A stretch of DNA of 64,000 nucleotides from Phellopilus nigrolimitatus (GCA_021029095.1 JAJOHG010000009.1:744001-808000); one strand, 5' to 3'. Shown: positions 23,690 through 35,246, numbered from the stretch's first letter. The notes: a model not told the origin generated them from the letters alone. Numbers and translations: made by a program.

Positions 23690-24306
23690 ACCTTGCCTCC
23701 CGGCAACACTAGTCGAGGAGCAGGTGCGTCCCGATAGACAAGCGGAGATCAAGGACCTCCCCGGCCCGAATGAAAAGAATGCTGCAGGACCATCCAAACG
23801 TCCTCAACAGAAGCCATCTCGTTGCCGAGCCGAGGCACACGGCGAGCCGGATGCTAAGCGGTCTCGTAAAAAAGAAGGTTTTTTTTGGACGTGTATCAGC
23901 TGGGTCGACCTCCAGATTATCCTCCAGGCAACTCCTGAAATTTCATAACATTTGCTTGTCTATGATAATTCATCCTGCAAGAAAAAAAGTTCTCGCGCGA
24001 AGTCACATAACTCATGCGTATAAGCAGCAGTGAAAAAAAGTATGGGTTTGGGTGGCAAAAAATGATTGACTTAGCCGTCTGAATCTTGTGTTTCTTACCG
24101 ATTCACTTTACAAGTAATCGAGTCACCATTCGCTTTGAATATTCGCTACGCACGTCTCCTATAGCAAAATTGTCACCTTACTATTTACTTGTATAATTAT
24201 GTCCTGCATGGGAAATTGCGTAGTTAGACAGACGGGATTTGCTGCGTGTCTGCCACCCGTTTTGTTTAGGTTACTGTTTGAGTCTGTTTGGGGAAGAAAA
24301 CGCGAT

Positions 24307-24329
24307 CACGTGCAGCGCATCTACACGTG
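24307..24329 (+). promoter_or_regulatory. Paired CACGTG boxes, central D promoter
   Basis: CACGTG at 24307 and 24324, 17 bp apart, about 175 bp before the start codon. The flanking 24000-24490 matches the D promoters of the three cassettes. Confidence 0.65.
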
Positions 24330-24498
24330 ACTGCATATACGATTGTGGCGCAGCCTCACGGTTCACGTCGACTATTCTTGCTTCCGACCACACCCTTGGA
24401 TTGCAACCTGTCTTGACTTCCGCTGCAGTTCCTTGACTTTGTGGACCAGTGACGCCTAGTCTCGCTCAGTAACATTGGTCGACGCCAATAGACTGATA

Positions 24499-27400
24499 AT
24501 GTTCGGTCTTCCACCATTCGACCAGGAACCGATAAACACTCAAAGTCCTCCTCCTAACCCTGACGGACCCCGCCCCATCCCGTGTTCACCAGCAAAAGAC
24601 ACGCCGATTGCAAGAACGGAGAATGGTGCAAAGGATGGCTTTGACCCGAAGGATGCGAAGAGCCGCAATATACGGTACGCCAGAGAGATGAAGAGATGGT
24701 GCGTGGGGCCCATGCCAGTCGAAGAATTTCTGGACGAGTTCCTACCTCCGGCTCCTAAGGGTAAGGGCGCTCGTGCCATGCCTAGCTGCAAAGGAGCTTT
24801 CAATCGTGTGCCCATGGTCCCAAAGGATGAGCAGGCCATCTACGAGAAACTGGTGAGTATTGTGCTTACTAAGTCGATCAAATACTATATTCATTTTTCT
24901 TTGTATAGATACCAGCCATCAACTATAAGAAACGCTGTCCTTCTCTTAACTTCGTGGATACCTCAACGCGGTCTGAATCCTCAGGTCTTGGCTCTTTGAG
25001 GCCTGACATTTGCGCTTATGATAGTTCTTCACTGGATGTTCTCGAACGTGAGCTTATGGAAAACCCCTACACCTCGGATGGAAAGAAGCGGAAAATTCCC
25101 GCACATTTCGGTTATGTGGAGCTTTTCATCGACGTTAAGAAGAATGAAGAGCGGGATCCATTTGTGGATCCTCTCTACGAAGACGATGAAGGTATCTGTT
25201 CCGAAACCAATTTCTTTGTCCAACACGAGAGCTCAAAAATTCGAAAAAAGACGGAGGAAGACATCGGGCGAATTGTATCCTATGCTGCGGAAGCATGTGC
25301 CAGACAGCATCGGATGTTTTACTTCTCCGTTTCGATCCACGGCCACCACGCTCGTCTCATACGCTGGGACCGTGCAGGCGCAGTGGTCAGCAGATCTTTC
25401 AATTACCGACAGAACCCCGAACTGTTTTGTAAATTTCTATGGCGGTTTGGACACGCTAATCCTACACAACACGGGTACGATCCTACTGTCGCTGTCGCAT
25501 CAGAAAAAGACGAAGAGGATTTCAAGGCAGCTATTTCTGCCCATGTCGCGTTCCAACTGGATGTTACCGGTGACGAACTCGAGGAGGCTGTCGGTCGACA
25601 TTATCAGAAGGAAAGGGTAGCCAAAGTGGATGTTGTCAGTGGAGACCATCGTGGTTCTCCGATGATTGAACAGTATCTCATTTCTCGGCCTGTTATGTCG
25701 CCTTCATCCGTCGCAGGCCGTTCGACTCGCGGCTACTGGGCCGTTAAAGTTGGATCTCTTGAAATGGCGTTTCTTAAGGACGCTTGGCGCATCGATGTGG
25801 ACCGAATGGAGCAGGAGGGTGCAATTCTTCGCCACTTGAACGCATCTGGTGTTAAGAATATATCTGATCTATATTGCCACGGAGATGTTCCAATTGACAT
25901 TGAGGACTTGCGGGAAGAGATACTACGTGAGAAAGAGTTGACCGCGATGAACGAGAACGAGGACTCGACTGAAGAAGATCTGGTCGCGATGGACATTGAT
26001 GATGAGACCAATGAGGGACCGGGAAAGCCATCTCAGGACGAGGCCCATGGCACAGTCGAAGGAGAAGGAAGCGATACTCTGGTTGAAGCTGAGGATACGG
26101 CCAGACCTTCGGATGAACAAGCAGAGAACAACTCTGATTCTTCAGATGACCAGTTCAAGTGCTCTATTAAGAACCGTGAGTCGTTTAACTTACCTCCGCC
26201 TTTTTCGACACCAACTAATTCCGTGCTGCTCAGCTCAATGTACGAGAACGGACGAATTCGTATGCGCCGAATGGGCGTGTAATGGGGGTCGTAAGATCAG
26301 AGTTACGAAACATGTTCACTACCGACTGCTTCTGAAAGCTGTTGGTTACTCGTTGCGAGATTTCAAGGGCACGCGCGAGATGTTTGAAGCCACGCAAGAC
26401 GCATATGAAGGTGAGGCGACCTTTTTGCAGCCCTCTATCGCATATGCTGAATTTCTTCGCAGCCTTGATTGATGCGCACGAGAAGTGCAACAGGTTGCAT
26501 CGCGATATCAGTCTCAACAACGTTATTCTCGTCCGAGATCCGGAGACTGGGCGTCGAAGAGGCATTCTTATCGACTGGGAGGTATCTACTGTCGCCGACA
26601 ACGGAACAGCGCGCGATTATAATAGATCAGTAAGTACCTTTTCTTTCGCATTAAGTTGTGAGACCTGATGCAGTCGGTTTCTTTAGGGAACTTGGGCATT
26701 TATGTCTGCGGATGCACTCAATCCTGGAGCCCAGTTCCGCCATTCAATCAAGGATGACATGGAGTCAATGCTCTACGTCGTTCTTTATTGTTGTGTGCGA
26801 TGGCTACCGCATAACAAGCTAGGGAAGTTGGGTCAAAGAATGCACATGTTCTTTGACCAGTACGACATCGAGGTAGACGACACTATGGTTGGTGGCACCA
26901 ACAAAAATTGTGAGAAGGTCTGCAGATACTTCACCAGGATCTTTGTATTCGAGAATGTCCAAACTCAGACCTGGATCACCAAAGCCTTCAACTACCTTGC
27001 TCCCTTTGGTGCTGCTTGGCCTCCCTTTGGTGCTACAACGCCTCAGGATTACAAGGGGAAGTGGACGCCAAAGTCATTCGAGTCGCTCTGGACGAAAATT
27101 TGCAAGGAGGAGCTTCCTGAGGATGACAGGGTGGTACACGACGTCTCAGACGTGAATGAGGGCAAAAACGATAGATATGAAGGGACGCTGTCGACCAAAG
27201 CTGTTTTGACCAGGACGGAAGCCTTGATCCGGGGGCAGAAGCCTAACGGCAAATCAGCGAAGTCCAGAGCACATCACGGTCCGATAGGAGATAATGCTGT
27301 TGCGGTACCATCCAGACATCGTCAGCAGGAGCTGATGATTGCGGAACCTGGGCTGTCCAGAAAGCGAAAATTTCACGATACCGATGACGATCCGACCGAA

Positions 27401-27718
27401 GCAATTGCTGCAGAGGCATCCGAACTACCTCAGAACGAGCCATCGCGAGGTCGAGCCGAGGCCCAGGGCGAACCCAATGGAAAGAAGCCTCGTCGGGGTC
27501 GGTCAAAACGTGTTCCAGGAGCGGCACCTGAAAGGCACAGTGAGCGTCTAGCAAGCAAGGCCAAAAATGATGGCGTCGGTATTGTCACACGTAGCAAGTC
27601 GGTCCCTCGGCGAACGTCCTCGCATAACGCACCTTCAGGACAGAATGGGGCAGCTGGACGTGGTATAGCTACGAGGGCGAGCACGAGACTTAGAAAAGTG
27701 TCAATCAAGGGGCAGTGA
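24499..27718 (+). CDS. FunK1 protein kinase, D type, central copy (mosaic)
   Basis: Complete FunK1 kinase homologue, 998 residues. Exons: 24499-24852, 24909-26175, 26234-26410, 26463-26629, 26687-27718. Start MFGLPPFDQEP as in the other D genes. Catalytic features are kept: FLKDAWR lysine, LHRDISLNN loop and IDWEVS. Tail is basic, ending LRKVSIKGQ. Three oddities. A stretch of about 260 bp in exon 2 (25020-25280) is A-like (LDVLERELMENPYTSDGKK to KTEEDIG) while both sides are D-like. A 21 bp in-frame tandem duplication adds AAWPPFG near residue 755. A few acidic-linker codons are missing relative to other D genes. It stands alone between the transposon cluster and UPRT, without A, B or DUF4139 neighbours. 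Confidence 0.87.
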
Positions 27719-28204
27719 AGGAAAGGGGAGCGGAACGGCCGCGATTTTTTCATTTTATTTTCGGGTTTAGACGGAGGTACTATTGGACGGTACTTTCATA
27801 TGTTGTACTTGCTAACTGTACTCAAAACGTCACCTGAATCCTGTAATTTGTACACTACCATTCGCATATCTCATTCGCATATTTTATTCGCATATCTCAT
27901 TTCTGTTTTGAAAATTTTATACTGGTTGTCGCAATGCGTTTCGACGGCTTGATTTTTCCAGTACACTAAAGGTCTTCGTTTCTTAGTTCTTTTACTAAAA
28001 CTCTTACTCACTTCAACTTCAAGGATTGCGGAACACGATCACGTGAGGCTTTCTTGCACTATCTTGCATACGTAAGCATCAAGTGCATGTATGTAAGCAT
28101 CGCCGTGCTCGCGTGCTCTGAAGATCGACGGTCAGGTACTGTCCTTCTCTCTTGGCCTCCGATATCCTCCCTATCTTTCCTCCTTGTCCTGCCCGTCAAC
28201 GTCG
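27719..28204. other. D 3' flank and UPRT upstream region
   Basis: 27719-28075 is a shortened version of the 3' flank of the D genes, with CATTCGCATAT repeats and GATCACGTGAGGC near 28035. Similarity to the cassettes stops near 28075, which marks the edge of the duplicated DNA. The remainder, with a pyrimidine-rich stretch before 28204, should hold the UPRT promoter. Confidence 0.5.
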
Positions 28205-29357
28205 ATGGCCACTCCTGTCTCGCCGACGACGCAGACGTCGCCCGCCGCGATCCCGCCGTCCGTCTTTACGCTCCCGCACACCGCGCAGCTCGAGGCGCTC
28301 TACACGATCATCCGCGACCGCGACACGTCGCGCGGCGACTTCCTCTTTTACTCCGACCGCATCATCCGCCTGCTCGTCGAGGAGGGTCTCAACCACCTCC
28401 CCGTCGTCGCCAAGACGGTCGAGACACCCACGGTGCGTCAGGCTCCGTCCTTCTGCACGCGCTTGCATACATACTGATTCCGTTCGTCTCTGTCATACTT
28501 GCAGGGTGCGGTGTACAAAGGCCTTGCGTTCGAGGGGAAAATCTGCGGCGTGTCCATCTTGCGCGCAGGGGAGGTACACTTCTCTCGCTTGAAGTGCCCA
28601 TAAATTACAATTCAGCATATATTATGTACCTATAGGCCATGGAGGCGGGCCTACGCGAGGTCTGCCGGAGCGTCCGGATCGGAAAGATCCTCATTCAGCG
28701 GGTGCGTATGCTTCGTCGACTTCAGAATCCAGGGAAAATAAAATAAAGCAAAATTAATCATGGAACGTAGGACGAGGAGACCGCCCAGCCGAAGCTGTTC
28801 TATTCCAAGGTTCGTGTACCCTCCGAGTCAATACCCGTAACCCATACTCAACCCCCCACCACTCCTGCAGGTCCCCCCAGACATCGCGAACCGCTATGTC
28901 CTCCTTCTCGACCCGATGCTCGGTATGCGCCGGTTCCCCAGCGCACCGCATACATTATCTCCTTCTGACACAGTATATCGCACGCAGCGACGGGCGGCTC
29001 CGCCATAAAAGCCGTCGAGGTGCTCCTCGGGCACGGCGTTCCCGAAGCACGAATTATCTTCATCAACCTCGTGCGCCCTTTCGCCATTACCCGTAAAAAT
29101 ACATACACTAACCTCCTTTTTATATATAATGTAGATCTCTTCCCCGGAGGGCCTGCAGACGTTCTGCACGAAGTTCCCGCAGCTGCGCGTCATCACCGGG
29201 TGGATCGACCAGGGGCTCGACGATAAGGCATACATCATTCCCGGCCTCGGCGACTTTGGCGAGAGGAGGTGCGTCGCCGTACCTGGAGGACTACAAAAAA
29301 ATGAAAGAAGAAAAAAACACTTACTCACCGACGTTTTGATACAGGTATTGCACGTAA
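28205..29357 (+). CDS. FUR1: Uracil phosphoribosyltransferase
   Basis: Converts uracil plus PRPP to UMP in pyrimidine salvage; cytosolic. Eight exons by splice signals: 28205-28432, 28505-28573, 28636-28701, 28771-28809, 28871-28922, 28988-29070, 29135-29268, 29345-29357, giving 227 residues, normal for fungal UPRT. Motifs: RDRDTSRGDFLFYSDRIIRL near the N-terminus, GKICGVSILRAGEAMEAGLR, the PRPP-binding loop LLLDPMLATGGSAIKAVEVL across exons 5-6, and the uracil-site region DQGLDDKAYIIPGLGDFGER near the end. The last exon encodes only a few residues, YCT and stop. Exons 4 and 8 are very small. The gene converges with PMT1. Loss of the orthologous enzyme confers 5-fluorouracil resistance in yeast. 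Codon use is more GC-rich than in the kinase cluster. Confidence 0.93.
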
Positions 29358-29630
29358 ACCGCGTTGCAAGAAGTGAAGAAAAAAAGTATTATGGCGGTTC
29401 TCATGCTGCGCTTAACACAAGGGACACCTGCACTATCATCTGTCCTTGTTCTCATCAGCAGTGCGATATCGCCCCATCTCACCACCGCGTTGGTTCCAAA
29501 CAAGCATATGTATGTATATCTCACAGAAATATAAGTAACCAAAGCGTCACAGGGAAAGTAAATAATTACGGCGTGCATGCAATACATTTATATATGGGGG
29601 GTCCGCGAAATCTCGCTGTACGCTAATTTT

Positions 29631-32600
29631 TTACGGCACTACCTCGTCAGCGAACAGCTCGCTCCGCGCGAGCTCCGCCTCCTGCTCGTCGTGCTGCAGA
29701 GGTCCCTGCGGCTCCACCGCAGACGTATCTGCTTTGGCCTTAGCAGCTGGCTCTTCAGCGACGCCCTCGGCTGGCGCGGCTTCCTCGACCTTCTTCTGCT
29801 CCACATCTAACGGGGCAGGGACGGGGACAGGGACAGCGGCAGGCTGCTCTTCTACCGGCTTCGGCGCCTTCACAATTGGCTTCTCTACTACCGGTTCCTT
29901 TACCACGGGTTCCTTCGCCGGCGGCTCTGTGGCCGCCTCTTCAGGCGCGACCATGACCGTGCTAACCTCTTTCGGGGCGGCCGGCGCCTTCTCCTCCTGC
30001 AGGCGGCTCTTGACGTCCCGAAGGCCGTCGGCGTTCCCGAACGCGTCGTAGCCCGGCTTCGCGACGCCGCCGAGGCCCTTCGTCGTTTCGCCGTCCTTCG
30101 GCGGCACCGGCACGTTACCCGCGGCCTCCCCCTCGACGACGACCGCCGCGCGGCCTGCGTCCCCGCCGCCGACGACGCTCGCGGGCACCGCGCTCGTCGC
30201 GGACCCGACCCCGCCGTATTCCAGCGGGAAATCGCTGCACGCAAAGTCCCACGTCTTCAGCCAGCGCGCGCGCTCGCACTGGGCCTGCGTCCACGGCCCG
30301 CCGTACGCGAGCGGGCTGAAGTAGGTGAAGCTCCAGATCGCGACGCCAAGCAACCCTGCTGCGATGTACAGACGCACGCGCGGCCGTAAAGAAGACGTGA
30401 CGAGATCAAACACCCCACAACATAACAGGATGGAGAACCAGAGCGCAGGGAAGTAGTGGTGAAGGAAGAGTTGGCGTGTCATGAGGAAGAAGGGAAAGTA
30501 ATGCAATGCCCAGCCCATGAAGAGGAAACCACATATACTGTCGTACTTGCTGACACGTGCTGATAAAGACAAAATGAGAAATAAAATAAGAGCGATAGAT
30601 AAGGGAAAACATACTGTTGTCGAAGTCACGGAAACCGCGCTGTTGACGGAGAATGAGAAGACCGCGCACCGCCGCATACGATAAAACAGCGAGAGAGCTG
30701 AGCCACCAGATTGTTGGGTTGCCTAAGAGGTAGATCTGGCTATGGTCTTTGACCCAGAAGTTCTAAAGATACATTAGCACATGAGAAAAAGGTGCATATC
30801 TTAGAAACACTTACAATACCACGACGCAGTTTAGGCCATGAACTCGGACGTGAATCATATGTATGCCGATCCGTAAGACCAGCATTCGTAATCCACATAA
30901 CCTTCTGGAGTTCGATAAATTTACTGAAGAAGCCCGGTAGCTTGTAGTTGACCTTCTCCGCGCCAGGAGGCACTACACATCCATCAATAACTTAACCGCC
31001 CACAAACAATGCTAAAGCCACACTTACGTGACGAATGAACCGTACTCTCAATGTACCATAAACTGTTAGCTTTCTTTGCATTTTTGTTGCACGTCACTTC
31101 TTGTTGTTCGTATCCCCAATCCGGGAGCTTGACTTTGTGCGAGAACAAGTAGCAGCCCTGGAGCTGGTGTCTGAGCCGGAAGGTTGTCCTGAGCGTGCGC
31201 ACGCGTTTCTCGCTTTCGGGGTCCTCTCTCGCGCCGTACTCGATTTCAACGACCCAGTTGTCGTTCGCATCGCCTGGAAAGTGCGGCCCACCATAGGCGG
31301 ACACCTCATTCTGAAAGTCGACCTCGGAGATGGGCGCACGTATATCATGCGAGTGCAGACGCTTGCCCGTTGTCATGTGCTCGAGCTTGATGACGCTGCC
31401 AGTCGAGAGGAACTTGAGGGGGGACGTACGCCAGTCAAGGTCTTCGTCGAAAACGTCCGCAGTCGCATTTTCGATGCGCCAATTATTATTTGTGTCGCGG
31501 TGTGGGTATAGTGTGATCTGTTGCTGCTTGCTTCCACCGGGATAATCGTGCGCGTGCGAGTGTAAATAGCCGCCCTGGGTATTGACATGACGAATAGTAA
31601 TCTCAGAGCCGAACGCAACGTCCGCATAAGTGTCTTGCATACCACGCCCGCTGAGTGTGTGCTGGAAGGCAGAGCTCATGAAACCGTCGCCATCGCCCGA
31701 GCTCTGAAGAATCTGGAAGTGGATCGCAAACATACTCAGGTAAAACAGGATGGGGACACCGATGAGGCAAATCGCACGCGCGATGAAGTGCTTTGCGAAG
31801 AGTCGGGGTGAGACACGAAGGTCGCCCAGTAGGCGCCAGAGCTGGAGAATTGTCGAAAAGCCGACAGTGGCGATAGTGAAAAGGCCTACCCATTTGCAGC
31901 TTACGACTGCGCCGAGACCGAGACCGCTAAGCGTGAGCCACGTCCACCACTGCTGTGTGAATGCTTTGTGCCTGTCCTCGTTGCAGAACCCGACCCAGAG
32001 GAAGGTCGTGAGGGCGGTGAAGAAGATGAGCGGCGAGTCGAGAAGGATAAGCCGCGACTGAGTAATGAGCCCGTTTTCGAAGGTGACGAAAAGCGCACCA
32101 ACGAGTGCCGATGTCGCGCGGCAATCGAGTGCGCGGAGTGTAAGGTAAGTGATCGGGACGAGGAAGAGGCCAAGAGTAGCGGGAAGCATACGCATGGCGA
32201 CGTAGGGCACACCAGGCTCATAAAACTTGCCGATATCCTTAAAGTCATAATTACCGTCATAACCGAAGACGAATGCAACAAGTGTAATAAGAAGCTTGGC
32301 CAAAGGAGGGTGGACATCGACATAGTATTGTGTCTTGATGTACTTGGAAGCAAACTTGCCAAAGTGCACTTCATCAAAGCTGCACGAGCATTAACAAATG
32401 TTTAGCGATATAAATGGGCGCATTCTCATACTCACACAACACTGTCCGGCCTCGAGAGCCGGAAAAGACGGACACCGGCTGCAATGACCATGAGGAACGC
32501 GAGCAGCTTCCATTCGCCCGATGTGAGCTTCAGTCCCCCTGGCGAGTGGTGATGCCTCGACCTCGGCCCAGTCCCCCTCGACGCCGCCGCTTTGCGCTCA

Positions 32601-32710
32601 TCAGCATCTAGATGTTCCTTCGCTACGTGCGGGAACCGTTGCGCGTAGACAGGCGGCTGGACGGGAGGCGGCGACGTGGGTCTGCGCGCCCGAAAGCTGG
32701 CAGACTCCAT
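29631..32710 (-). CDS. PMT1: Dolichyl-phosphate-mannose-protein mannosyltransferase, PMT1 type
   Basis: Multi-pass ER membrane enzyme that starts protein O-mannosylation by moving mannose from dolichyl-phosphate mannose to Ser/Thr; Pmt1 types normally pair with a Pmt2 type. Exons on the reverse strand: 32436-32710, 31028-32379, 30815-30972, 30615-30762, 29631-30559 (953 residues). Parts: cytosolic start, first membrane helix near residue 70-90, the catalytic Asp-Glu in FDEVHFGKFASKYI (about 94-95), further helices, three MIR-type repeats seen as GGYLHSHAHDYP, GKRLHSHDIRAP and GCYLFSHKVKLP (about 350-540), a second membrane block (about 620-790) and WTQAQCERARWLKTWDFAC. FDEVHFG, YLFSHKVKLPDWGYEQQEV and SLWYIE favour Pmt1 over Pmt2 or Pmt4. 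A Pro/Val/Glu/Ala-rich tail of about 150 residues follows and is unusually long. Confidence 0.9.
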
Positions 32711-33642
32711 TTGAAACTACAAACTGCGATATTCGCGTCGCGTCGCTATCGTCAAGGAGTTCGTTGACGTCGGGACGGTGGTAGTCGGGGTGAGAGACAG
32801 TTGAGTTGCGATCGTTGACGGTGGACAGCATGCCAGCGATCGCGACACGTCTGAACTTACGTTACGTAACGCGCAGTCTCCCATTCAAGATTTGTTCAAG
32901 GGTGAAGGAACAAATAAATTACAAAAAGCAGAAAACACTTGAGACACCCTCCTACGTCTATCTTGTTCTTAAAAGATAGCGTGTCAGTATGGCTGAGGCA
33001 CAGTCGAAAACGAGGCGGCACTGAAATTGGGCTTTCTGACGCACGGACACTGTACGACCCCACGGAATAAAATAAAATCATTGGGTCCCCACGGACGAGC
33101 ACCTACGCTGTACAAATCATAGAAAGGTATTTGAACCTCCCTTATTCTGTTAAATTCGTCGGGCCAAACCGACCAAGTTCACTCTGCGAACGCAATAAAT
33201 TCAATTAAAAACGCCTCTTATAAAAAAAGAAAAAGGCTGACCTTATATTGAAAGTACTCCATTTTAGCGTTACTCTTTGATATCAGTTTGCCGTCCCGCA
33301 CCCGCATATCGGAGATAAACTGCGCGAAAACGGATATCAATATCACTAGATTGAAGAGTCGGAATGGAGAATCGAACCTCATTTACTCGTAGATGAACCG
33401 CTTATATATCGAGTTAAATCTACATGTAAAATGACGATGTGTGCACAATTTTTTTGGCGTTTTCATGTTCCATGATGAAGTAAGAAGTGAGTCTCGCATG
33501 CTGTCCAAGAACTTGAATGTGAACATCGACAGTAGGAATATAGCATGGTACATATGCAAGGTTGCTTTACTGTGATCGTATTTTTTTTTGCTCACCCTTC
33601 GGCCGTTCCGAATGGTAATACTAATAGCAAAGAAAACACAAT
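32711..33642. other. Intergenic region between PMT1 and E''
   Basis: Divergent upstream region of PMT1 and E''. AT-rich, no gene or repeat recognised. The cassette-like sequence begins near 33600. Confidence 0.4.
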
Positions 33643-33665
33643 CACGTGATATATCTCTACACGTG
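33643..33665 (+). promoter_or_regulatory. Paired CACGTG boxes, E'' promoter
   Basis: CACGTG at 33643 and 33660, 17 bp apart, about 120 bp upstream of the E'' start. Confidence 0.65.
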
Positions 33666-33783
33666 ATACTTTGCCACGATCGTGGCTCGGCACTCAGCTA
33701 TAACTCGCTCTTGCCTTCAACCGCATTTTCACTTCTCCTACCGCGTCTTGCATTCCATTGCCATACCTTGGAATTGTACACCA

Positions 33784-34812
33784 ATGATGTCTAAATTACC
33801 CTCGGAGACGACTGACTATATCGAGGAACAGACACTGTTCAATCTTCCGTACGCCGAAAGGGTGAAACGTTGTGGTACAAGAACGGACGAATTCGTCTAT
33901 GCCCCATGGGCGTGCAACTATGGTCGTAACATGAAAGTAACGAAACATACCCACTACCGACTGGTTTTGAAAGCCTTTAGCTACTCGTTAGAAGATTTGA
34001 AAAGCACTCGCGAGATGTTCGAAGCCACGCACGATGCAATTGAAGGTGAGTTGACATTTTGCAGTTCTGTCACATCCGCTCAGTCACTTTGCAGCTCTGA
34101 TTGGCACATATGCAAAGTGCCATATATTGCATCACGATGTCAGCGTTAACAACGTTGTTCTCGTCCGAGACCTGGCAACTAATCGCAGAAAAGGGATCCT
34201 TATTGATTGGGAGCTGTCTACCCTTGCAGACAACAACGGAGAAGCGCGTGATTACCATAGATCGGCAAGCATCTTCTCCTTGCATATATGAGAGCGTAAT
34301 AGTTTTACTAATGCATTCGATTTTAAAATATTTAGGGGACTTGGGCGTTCATGTCTGCAGAAGCCCTCAGTAACTACACTGATTTTCGTCATAAAATCCA
34401 GGATGACATGGAGTCGTTGCTCTACATTGTCCTCTACTGCTGCGTGCGTTGGCTACCGCACAGCAGAGTAGAGGGCCTTGGCAAATTGATGTTCGACTTC
34501 TTCGACGACTACAAAGTGCGTGTCAATGGCACTATTATCGGCGGCGGCGAAAAGAAAATTCAGCAGTTCGACCGGACCTTCACCAAGCTCTTTAATTTTG
34601 AAAATAGCGCTATCCAATCTTGGATTACTACCGCTTTCAACTACCTTGCCCCAAACTACCTTGCTTCACGTGTTTCTGACTACGAGAGGGTCAAGGATAA
34701 GTGGACGCCAGAATCGTTCGGTGAACTTTGGGTGGCCATCCGAAAGCGTACTCTTCCTGAGAATGATAGAATGAATCACGATGTCTCGGATAAGCATGAA
34801 GATAGCAGCTGA
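33784..34812 (+). pseudogene. Truncated FunK1, E type, copy 2 (HHD instead of HRD)
   Basis: Exons 33784-34045, 34095-34264, 34336-34812 would give 302 residues. The start MMSKLPSETTDYIEEQTLF matches E. After FNLPYAERVKR it jumps directly to TRTDEFVYAPWACNYGR, so most of the N-terminal region and the entire N-lobe with the ATP lysine are gone. Unlike E and E' it keeps the loop exon, but this reads LHHDVSVNN, with His in place of the HRD arginine; IDWELS is intact. The second intron begins GCAAGC. The protein stops at a TGA made by a 13 bp tandem duplication (GAAGATAGCAGCT twice, near 34798), which removes the tail present in E. Without an N-lobe it cannot be an active kinase. I list it as a pseudogene, but the frame is open. 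Confidence 0.7.
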
Positions 34813-35154
34813 AGATAGCAGCTCGAAGCACAACGCGAGGACCCAGTGAACCTTATATCGTCGCGGACACCGCAGAATAGATCTCCGAACTGCGTGCATC
34901 GATTAAATATGGTTCAGAAAAGAATCATAGTGCAAGATCTAGAAACCCGTAGGTCGGACAGTATTGCTTCAACCATTTCATTATATATTCGGTCTTGAAT
35001 GGATATACTATTGGACATTGTTGTTGTATCTTTTAGCTGTACTTGAACTATCATTTGTATAATACCACTTGGATGTCATGACGATGCATTTCGACGCAGT
35101 ATGTATCTATGATGGAACTTTCTGTGTGATGACAAACAGCACCGAATATACATT

Positions 35155-35246
35155 GTAGCATGCGCGACTTAAGGTACTTTAAGGTTTAAGGTGATTTAGG
35201 TGCTTACAATACACCTTAAGGTCACCTTCACCTTCCGGCAGCACTA
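35155..35246. mobile_element. Short relic of a hAT-like MITE
   Basis: Contains ACTTAAGG and CACCTTAAGGTCACCTTC motifs and ends in CCTTCCGGCAGCACTA, much like the end of the 21022-23711 element. No matching target duplication is visible, so the borders are approximate. Confidence 0.4.

Larger units (their letters stand above)
21022..23711. mobile_element. hAT-like element with nested insertions
   Basis: Ends TAGTGATGCCGGGAGGCAAGG and, on the other strand, TAGTGTTGCCGGGAGGCAAGG form the terminal repeat. It is flanked by an 8 bp duplication GTCGAGGA (21014-21021, 23712-23719). The empty site CATCAGTCGAGGAGCAGG is seen near 6870. Subterminal parts are rich in CCTTAAGG and CAAGGTG motifs. Without its nested guests it would be roughly 650 bp. 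No transposase seen. Confidence 0.82.
17346..23948 (+). pseudogene. FunK1 C-type relic split by three insertions
   Basis: One kinase relic lies in four pieces: 17346-17941, 20140-20345, 20836-21021 and 23720-23948. Piece 1 starts MSDFVFQAKHTQEGGFLKT, keeps REMFEAIQDASEG before an intron, then MLHRDVNLNNIII and, after another intron, MLYVVLYCCVRWLPH. Piece 2 continues at NDVEGPGRKVRRLFDQ, piece 3 at the CTCGGGAATAC site and piece 4 at VEEQVRPDRQAEIKDL to the basic end DAKRSRKKEG. The other C relics run through the same joints without interruption. Besides the insertions, a 4 bp deletion near 20852 and a TAA near 20967 break the frame, and NVLNQEPSAV replaces the expected GILIDWELS, so the DFG-equivalent aspartate is gone. 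It retains HRD, unlike the C relics of copies 1 to 3. Confidence 0.82.

Noticed and set aside
21022..23711. A transposase gene within the nested element
   Set aside because: No frame with DDE or hAT dimerisation features was recognised; the only open frames belong to the foldback arms.
33365..33400. GGTTCGATTC-like stretch on the reverse strand resembling a tRNA T-loop
   Set aside because: The flanking bases do not form a proper T-stem, and no anticodon arm or acceptor pairing could be found upstream.
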